From Bacteroidales bacterium (GTDB lineage: Bacteria; Bacteroidota; Bacteroidia; Bacteroidales; ML635J-15), in the NCBI GenBank assembly GCA_031275085.1, contig JAISPG010000028.1, positions 62,001 through 126,000 on the forward strand: a stretch of 64,000 nucleotides of DNA. Direction: 5' to 3'. Shown here in pieces: positions 59,354 through 64,000 of the stretch; position 1 is the stretch's first letter; every line of letters begins with the position of its first letter. A model generated the notes under the pieces. The model ran no database searches. It was given only the letters and a program-made list of their open reading frames with translations, and was not told the DNA's origin. The translations under genes and the position numbers were made by a program.

Positions 59354-62300
59354 TTAACTCCTGACATATCTCCTGAATAATGATTCATATTCATTGAATT
59401 TGACTATAAGCTCATCCAACAAATCAGATCTTTTATTATTCTGAGCATATCTAAGTGTATTTTGATAGGTTAACATTGAAAATTCTATCTGATAAGCATT
59501 ACGAGGCATCTTATCCACAGGAAGACTATATAAAAAGTCTAACTCCTGCATAGTTATCCTCGCAACTTCACGTAAAAACTCATCTCCTTTCTCATAATCC
59601 CCAATTGTATACCAGGCATCAACATAATTTAAATCAAAATAGCCGGGAACAAACAAATCTATAGGTAATATGTTTTCAGCTCTTTCCATAACTTCACGTG
59701 CTTTTACTGTATCTCCTTCCCTGACTAAAGCTATTGCCAGATTTCTGAAATTCTCCCTTATCCTTATAGTTTTAGTACTCCGGTCAATAGTATGATCAAT
59801 ATATACATCCGGATCATTCATATTTCCCCATTTGTAAAGATTCATCATATTATTATATAAAATTTCCGTGTCTATCCTAGGCTGACTTCCCGAATTAATC
59901 GGAACCAAACGATAATTAAATCCCTCATTCTGGAAATAATTATCAAGTCCCATGACATTAGGTGTCTTTATAGAAGTGTAATATATTGGTCTTTCCCAAT
60001 TATTCGTCCTTAGTAAATCCAGAATCATCATTTCATTTTTATACAGACTATTACGATCCATATCAACTCTTATAAGGGTATCTATTTTATCTATATCTTT
60101 TTCCTTAACTGTACCATTGTTTATTACAGTATTTACATCCGTTTTTAAATAATATTTATTTTTAGGATAAAAATAATATGTATTTAATTCCGGTGAATTT
60201 CTTGATATCCTTTCTTTATGTGTACTTACCTTGTCATCAACAATATAGTTAAGTAAACTATCAAGGGAAATATATCCTCTGTCGTCAGCTCTTCCATATA
60301 ATTGAAGATAATCTCTTACAGTAGGTTCATATTTATCTCTTGAAATAGTTAACGGCATCGGATCTGCTTCGTAAGACTTTGTTTTCATCTGGTCAATGTA
60401 CCAGTCGGAATTAAAATAAGGCAAACAACAAACTTTCACATCAGTCCTTATTCCTTCTACTTCCTGAGCATACCAAACAGGGAATGTATCATTATCTCCA
60501 TGAGTAAACAATATAGCATTAGGAGCACATGATATCAAATAATTATGTCCGAAGTCTCTTGCCACATACCTGTTACTGCGATTATGATCATCCCAGTTCT
60601 CAGTTGCCATAATCAACGGTACGGGAATACAGATCAAAGTTGCAATGCTTCCTGCAACAATAGCTGGAGAAAATTTCCGCAATATACCGTATAATGCAAC
60701 TACCCCCAATCCTATCCATACCGAAAATGCATAAAAAGAACCTGCATATGCATAATCCCGTTCTCTTGGCTGGAGTGGAGTCTGATTCAAATAAACAACT
60801 ATAGCAATACCTGTCAGAATAAATAACAGTGTTACAATCCACCAGTCTTTTTTATGTTTAAACAACTGATACGCAAGCCCTAATAGACCTAAAATCAAAG
60901 GTAGCATATAGTATTTGTTATTCGCTTTATTCTCTTTCAAATAGTCGGGCATCAAATCCTGATCACCAAGACGCATATTATCGATAGATTTTATTCCCGA
61001 TATCCAGTTTCCATGCATAGCATTCCCATCTCCCTGAACATCATTTTGCCTTCCTGCAAAATTCCACATAAAATAACGCCAATACATCCAGTTCATCTGA
61101 TATGAAAAGAAAAATTTAATATTATTGGCAAATGTGGGCTTTTGGTTTCTTTTTATATCTCCAAAATCCTTATATACATCAATATGACGTTCTTCATCAC
61201 TAAACATACGCGGAAATATCGTACAATGTCTGGGATCATATTTATAATTCCTTCTATAACTTACAATTTTATACTCTCCATCTCTGAAAACATATACCGG
61301 CGAACCGACTGATGATTCGTTCGGTAATCCGGCATTATAATATTTTCCATAAAGCAAAGGTCTGTCTCCGTATTGTTCTCTGTTCAAATATGACAAAAAG
61401 TTAAACACATCGTCGGGGCTGTTTTGATCCATAGGAGGATTTGCATTAGACCTGATAACAATAATTGCATAACTGGAATAACCTATCATTACCAAAGTAA
61501 AGGCTGTCATTATTAAGTTAAGTAATACATCTTTTTTTCTTTTCACAAGGATGTAAATTCCTATTACCATTCCTGCCAAAATGATAAAATCCAGAAATCC
61601 ATTACCGGAAATAAAAGGTGCTCCGATCAAAATAACACTTAATACAGGAAATACTATTTTTAAAATATTATTTTTCCCATATTGTGTAAAATATATACTT
61701 AATACCAAACTTACTATAGTTAGAATAACCCAAAAACTAAAACCGGCATTAAACGGCAATCCGAATTTATTGACAAACAATAATTCTAATTTTGAAGCTA
61801 TTATACCCACACCAGGAATTAATCCCCACATTATTACTGCTATTATCAATATAGAAGTCATAATTGTGATAATAATCCCCCATACTGTCGGTTTGAATTT
61901 TTTAAAATAAACTACAAATGCAAGAGCCGGGATTGTAAGTAAATTTAAAAGGTGAACTCCTATTGCCATACCTGTCATTAATGCAATAAGTAATAACCAT
62001 CTGGCAGCAACACGAGGATCTTCGATTTCACTCCATTTCAATATCGCCCAAAAAACAATTGCAGTAAAAAATGAAGAAAAAGCATAAACTTCAGCTTCAA
62101 CTGCTGAAAACCAGAATGTATCCGAAAATGTATATGCCATTGCACCTATTACACCGGCACCAATAATAGCAATAACATTTCCCATATTATATTTTTTATC
62201 CGGAGCAATCATTCTCTTTGCAAAATATACAATAGTCCAATAAAGGAACATTATTGTAAAAGCACTTGCCACTGCCGAAAAAGTATTTATCATGTATGCG

Positions 62301-62527
62301 ACCTGCGTTGCATCCGATGCAAACATTGCAAAAAATCTGGCTACCAACATAAAAAACGGAGCTCCGGGAGGATGTCCTACTTCCAGTTTATTTGCAGTGG
62401 ATGAAAACTCTCCGCAATCCCAGAAACTTACAGTAGGTTCAAGTGTAAGCATATATACAATTAATGCAACAAGAAAAGCAACCCAGCCAAATGTAATATC
62501 CAGTCTCTTAAATAATTTTTCGGTCAT
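59354..62527 (-). CDS. DUF2723 giant membrane protein, probable glycosyltransferase (GT-C fold)
   Basis: 1057 aa. N-terminal DUF2723 region with LEPTVSFWDCGEFSSTANKLEVGHPPGAPFFMLVARF (about 29-65), a loop with acidic residues as in GT-C enzymes, then about a dozen TM helices to residue 650, an extracytoplasmic domain (HGDNDTFPVWYAQEV near 680) and a helical C-terminal TPR-like part (about 920-1057). The animal relative TMEM260 is a protein O-mannosyltransferase, and Bacteroidota O-glycosylate exported proteins; a role in that process is plausible but not proven. Own terminator at 59284. Large family in this phylum. Confidence 0.88.
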   Translation of the reverse strand: MTEKLFKRLDITFGWVAFLVALIVYMLTLEPTVSFWDCGEFSSTANKLEVGHPPGAPFFMLVARFFAMFASDATQVAYMINTFSAVASAFTIMFLYWTIVYFAKRMIAPDKKYNMGNVIAIIGAGVIGAMAYTFSDTFWFSAVEAEVYAFSSFFTAIVFWAILKWSEIEDPRVAARWLLLIALMTGMAIGVHLLNLLTIPALAFVVYFKKFKPTVWGIIITIMTSILIIAVIMWGLIPGVGIIASKLELLFVNKFGLPFNAGFSFWVILTIVSLVLSIYFTQYGKNNILKIVFPVLSVILIGAPFISGNGFLDFIILAGMVIGIYILVKRKKDVLLNLIMTAFTLVMIGYSSYAIIVIRSNANPPMDQNSPDDVFNFLSYLNREQYGDRPLLYGKYYNAGLPNESSVGSPVYVFRDGEYKIVSYRRNYKYDPRHCTIFPRMFSDEERHIDVYKDFGDIKRNQKPTFANNIKFFFSYQMNWMYWRYFMWNFAGRQNDVQGDGNAMHGNWISGIKSIDNMRLGDQDLMPDYLKENKANNKYYMLPLILGLLGLAYQLFKHKKDWWIVTLLFILTGIAIVVYLNQTPLQPRERDYAYAGSFYAFSVWIGLGVVALYGILRKFSPAIVAGSIATLICIPVPLIMATENWDDHNRSNRYVARDFGHNYLISCAPNAILFTHGDNDTFPVWYAQEVEGIRTDVKVCCLPYFNSDWYIDQMKTKSYEADPMPLTISRDKYEPTVRDYLQLYGRADDRGYISLDSLLNYIVDDKVSTHKERISRNSPELNTYYFYPKNKYYLKTDVNTVINNGTVKEKDIDKIDTLIRVDMDRNSLYKNEMMILDLLRTNNWERPIYYTSIKTPNVMGLDNYFQNEGFNYRLVPINSGSQPRIDTEILYNNMMNLYKWGNMNDPDVYIDHTIDRSTKTIRIRENFRNLAIALVREGDTVKAREVMERAENILPIDLFVPGYFDLNYVDAWYTIGDYEKGDEFLREVARITMQELDFLYSLPVDKMPRNAYQIEFSMLTYQNTLRYAQNNKRSDLLDELIVKFNEYESLFRRYVRS

Positions 62528-62591
62528 AATTTATCTTCTTTTTAAAAAATTATAGTAATAATGGTTCGTAAAAATACTATTTTTCTCTTAA

Positions 62592-62738
62592 ATGTTACAA
62601 AAAGATTTAAGATTTCAACCGGAAGATTTGAAAATTAAAGGATTAGTATGTTTTAATAATGAATAACCGAACTTTAACAAGCTAATAAAATATCTTGAAA
62701 AACTATACGGTTACGAATTTGTAACCCCGGTGAGATGA
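62592..62738 (+). pseudogene. Possible decayed small gene in the DUF2723-Nudix gap
   Basis: From the ATG at 62592 a 24-codon frame (MLQKDLRFQPEDLKIKGLVC) ends at TAA 62664 and continues in the same frame for 23 codons (NKLIKYLEKLYGYEFVTPVR) to TGA 62736. Both parts look protein-like, so a single in-frame stop may have split a small gene, or chance may be at work. Also in this gap: a GGTTAC/GTAACC inverted repeat at 62709-62726 and a perfect 12-bp palindrome AAGTTCGAACTT at 62754. No family recognised. Confidence 0.22.
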
Positions 62739-62776
62739 TAAAAAATGAAGCCGAAGTTCGAACTTACATCCAGATA

Positions 62777-63211
62777 CTAAAAACCAGCTACTTTAAACTC
62801 AACAAAACTTTTTATTATTTCCGAATGATCAAATGCCAACTCCGGAAGGTTACCAATATCAAACCAACATGTTTCAGCAGCGTCATCTCCGCCTCTGGCA
62901 TTATCCGGATTTTTACAAAAACCATAAAATACAATAACAATATTTCTTCCCCGAGGGTCCCTGCCGACGTTACCAAAAGCCCTGAATTGAGTAAATTCTA
63001 TCCCCGTAAGACATGTTTCTTCCAATACTTCTCTTTTCACAGAATCCTCCAGGTTTTCATTCATTTCTATAAAACCTCCGGGCAAAGCCCACATCGATTT
63101 GTAAGGATCATTTTTTCTTTTTATCAACAATATCTTTTTCTTTGTCTGTTCGTCCAGGATGATCGCGTCAACTGTGACCAATGCCATAGGATAATCGTAA
63201 CAATATTTCAT
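62777..63211 (-). CDS. Nudix hydrolase
   Basis: 144 aa. Nudix box GX5EX7REUXEEXGU: GGFIEMNENLEDSVKREVLEETCL (about 42-65), preceded by ILLIKRKNDPYKSMWALPGGF. Hydrolyses nucleoside diphosphates linked to another group; MWALPGGF and REVLEETCL are like the ADP-ribose or 8-oxo-dGTP subgroups. The ATG directly abuts the stop of the upstream AlbA_2 gene (0 bp), so they share a message. Confidence 0.9.
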   Translation of the reverse strand: MKYCYDYPMALVTVDAIILDEQTKKKILLIKRKNDPYKSMWALPGGFIEMNENLEDSVKREVLEETCLTGIEFTQFRAFGNVGRDPRGRNIVIVFYGFCKNPDNARGGDDAAETCWFDIGNLPELAFDHSEIIKSFVEFKVAGF

Positions 63212-63871
63212 TTAAAATTCTCTTTTATATGTTTCATTAAAAATATATCTTGTATAGTGTTCTGTCATATCCAGATCAAGAATATCCATTAACATAAGGC
63301 TGGACAGTAATTTATCGGCTTGATAGCTTCTTATCCCTGTTAATCTTGTAAGATGACTTTTTGTGATAAAACCATTAAGTGTTATTTCATTGAATAATGC
63401 TTCTACAACATCATCATATTTCAACTTTATTCCCTTAAACTCTTTTTTCTGACGCTTCCACACCTCCACAAGAACCTTCGGAGCAACCAGATTCTGATCT
63501 TTTTTACGAATAAAAGCCCTGTAAGAGTCATTTGTATCCGGTGCATAATGTGGTTTATTTTCGCTTCTCCCAACAATAATCTCCAAAATCGTCATACCGT
63601 TTATATTCCAGTTCTTATGACGAAATTCTACTACAGGTTTACAATACATTATTGCTGCTGTCTCTATCATATAATATTCTTCTTCCGACCTTACTCCTGC
63701 AATACTACCGTTATCCCTGACGCCTATCAGTAAACTTCCTCCTTCGGTATTTGCGAATGCAACCAAAGAACGAGCTATTTTCTTTGCATCACTTATTGAG
63801 TGTTTAAAATCAAGATGCAATCCTTCGCCCCCGCTTATCCTTTCTTTTATATATTTCTGATTTTCAAGCAT
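63212..63871 (-). CDS. AlbA_2/Schlafen-like ATP-binding domain protein
   Basis: 219 aa. N-terminal AlbA_2 domain (about 12-125): LHLDFKHSISDAKKIARSLVAFANTEGGSLLIGVRDNGSIAGV is the usual signature with conserved Glu/Asp positions. The C-terminal part (about 140-219) looks like a winged helix (DVVEALFNEITLNGFITKSHLTRLTGI), suggesting nucleic-acid binding. The family includes transcription regulators and Schlafen RNA-cleaving proteins, but the role here is unknown. Lies 8 bp after a phosphoesterase gene and adjoining the Nudix gene, so the three may form an operon. Confidence 0.85.
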   Translation of the reverse strand: MLENQKYIKERISGGEGLHLDFKHSISDAKKIARSLVAFANTEGGSLLIGVRDNGSIAGVRSEEEYYMIETAAIMYCKPVVEFRHKNWNINGMTILEIIVGRSENKPHYAPDTNDSYRAFIRKKDQNLVAPKVLVEVWKRQKKEFKGIKLKYDDVVEALFNEITLNGFITKSHLTRLTGIRSYQADKLLSSLMLMDILDLDMTEHYTRYIFNETYKREF

Positions 63872-63879
63872 TACAAATA

Positions 63880-64000
63880 TTAATCAGAAAATTTCTGAAT
63901 AATTAATTCCATAGTATCAAGGTTAAGACACAAAAGATTACCTACTCCTTTTCTTGTATTACCAAGAACGCAGCCATTGTCTATTCCGATAATCCTTGAT
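63880..64000 (-). CDS. Serine/threonine phosphatase-like metallophosphoesterase, C-terminal end only
   Basis: Not in the ORF track. In frame from 63999 down to the TAA at 63882-63880, 39 codons: SRIIGIDNGCVLGNTRKGVG then LCLNLDTMELIIQKFSD. The IIGIDNGCVLG...LLCLNLDTMEL pattern is the typical end of PP1-like/ApaH-like calcineurin phosphoesterases (IGIDGGCV...L..LDLDTxE). The rest of the gene lies beyond the right end of the window. Spacing to the AlbA_2 gene is 8 bp. Confidence 0.7.
   Translation of the reverse strand, partial: SRIIGIDNGCVLGNTRKGVGNLLCLNLDTMELIIQKFSD

Noticed and set aside
62735-63292. 185-aa plus-strand ORF opposite the Nudix gene
   Set aside because: Shadow of the Nudix and AlbA_2 frames; no conserved motif, whereas the minus-strand frames have a full Nudix box.

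Overview
The window is a low-GC, densely coded chromosomal segment from a member of the Bacteroidota, most likely of the Bacteroidales/Marinilabiliales type. Support for this comes from family content (DUF4294, DUF2027-Smr, DUF2723, DUF4369/TlpA exported thioredoxins, MBOAT-SGNH pairs, HU) and from promoters that follow the Bacteroidota -33/-7 grammar (TTTG, about 19-21 nt, TAnnTTTG), seen cleanly upstream of two tRNA loci, lnt and the SGNH/MBOAT operon. Shine-Dalgarno sequences are nearly absent; the strong AAGGAGG before the second ABC half-transporter is an exception. I see no rRNA operon, CRISPR array, prophage or intact transposase.

Layout. 1-4.3 kb: the truncated end of a LysM lytic transglycosylase overlapping ddl, a DUF4294 protein, a CPBP protease overlapping a pentapeptide-repeat protein. 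4.4-10.7 kb: lnt, then a minus-strand operon of two SGNH proteins and an MBOAT acyltransferase (probable surface polymer O-acylation). 10.8-16 kb: tRNA-Arg, an ABC permease, a DUF2027/Smr protein, queA, and a NamZ-like lipoprotein. 16.1-22 kb: four tandem paralogous exported TlpA-like proteins, with active-site decay in one copy and a probable gene-conversion tract between the first two. 22-27.6 kb: the rod-shape operon mreB-mreC-mreD-mrdA-rodA. 27.8-33.8 kb: 5'-nucleotidase-like phosphoesterase, C1 peptidase, a quinone-reductase-like flavoprotein, a FtsB/DivIC-like protein, L-serine dehydratase, and two tRNA-Ser genes separated by a hairpin terminator.

33.8-42.8 kb: an AraC regulator opposite a P-type Ca2+ ATPase; a gene-poor stretch with an attC-like palindrome and an orphan cassette-like gene; then a TetR regulator, a palindromic operator candidate and a heterodimeric ABC exporter/importer pair of the siderophore-transporter (IrtAB/YbtPQ) look. 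42.9-51.2 kb: an Omp85-like barrel, an SDR next to a eukaryote-like steroid 5-alpha-reductase homologue, two exported lipoproteins (flavodoxin fold and DUF362), an unknown secreted protein, and a TetR-FabH pair with a long operator palindrome. 51.4-64 kb: TrmH-like methylase, HU, a long non-coding gap, gcvP, a ProX-type editing protein, a DUF4249-like lipoprotein, panB, an RluA-type pseudouridine synthase, a giant DUF2723 membrane protein, Nudix, an AlbA_2 protein and the end of a metallophosphoesterase.

The most unusual material is the SRD5A-SDR-lipoprotein-flavodoxin neighbourhood (45-49 kb), the four-copy TlpA array (16-22 kb), the attC-like cassette (38 kb), and several well-formed regulatory elements (TetR operators at 39.25 and 51.19 kb, a terminator buried in the convergent gene at 59.3 kb). 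Functions are assigned by reading motifs; no database search was run.
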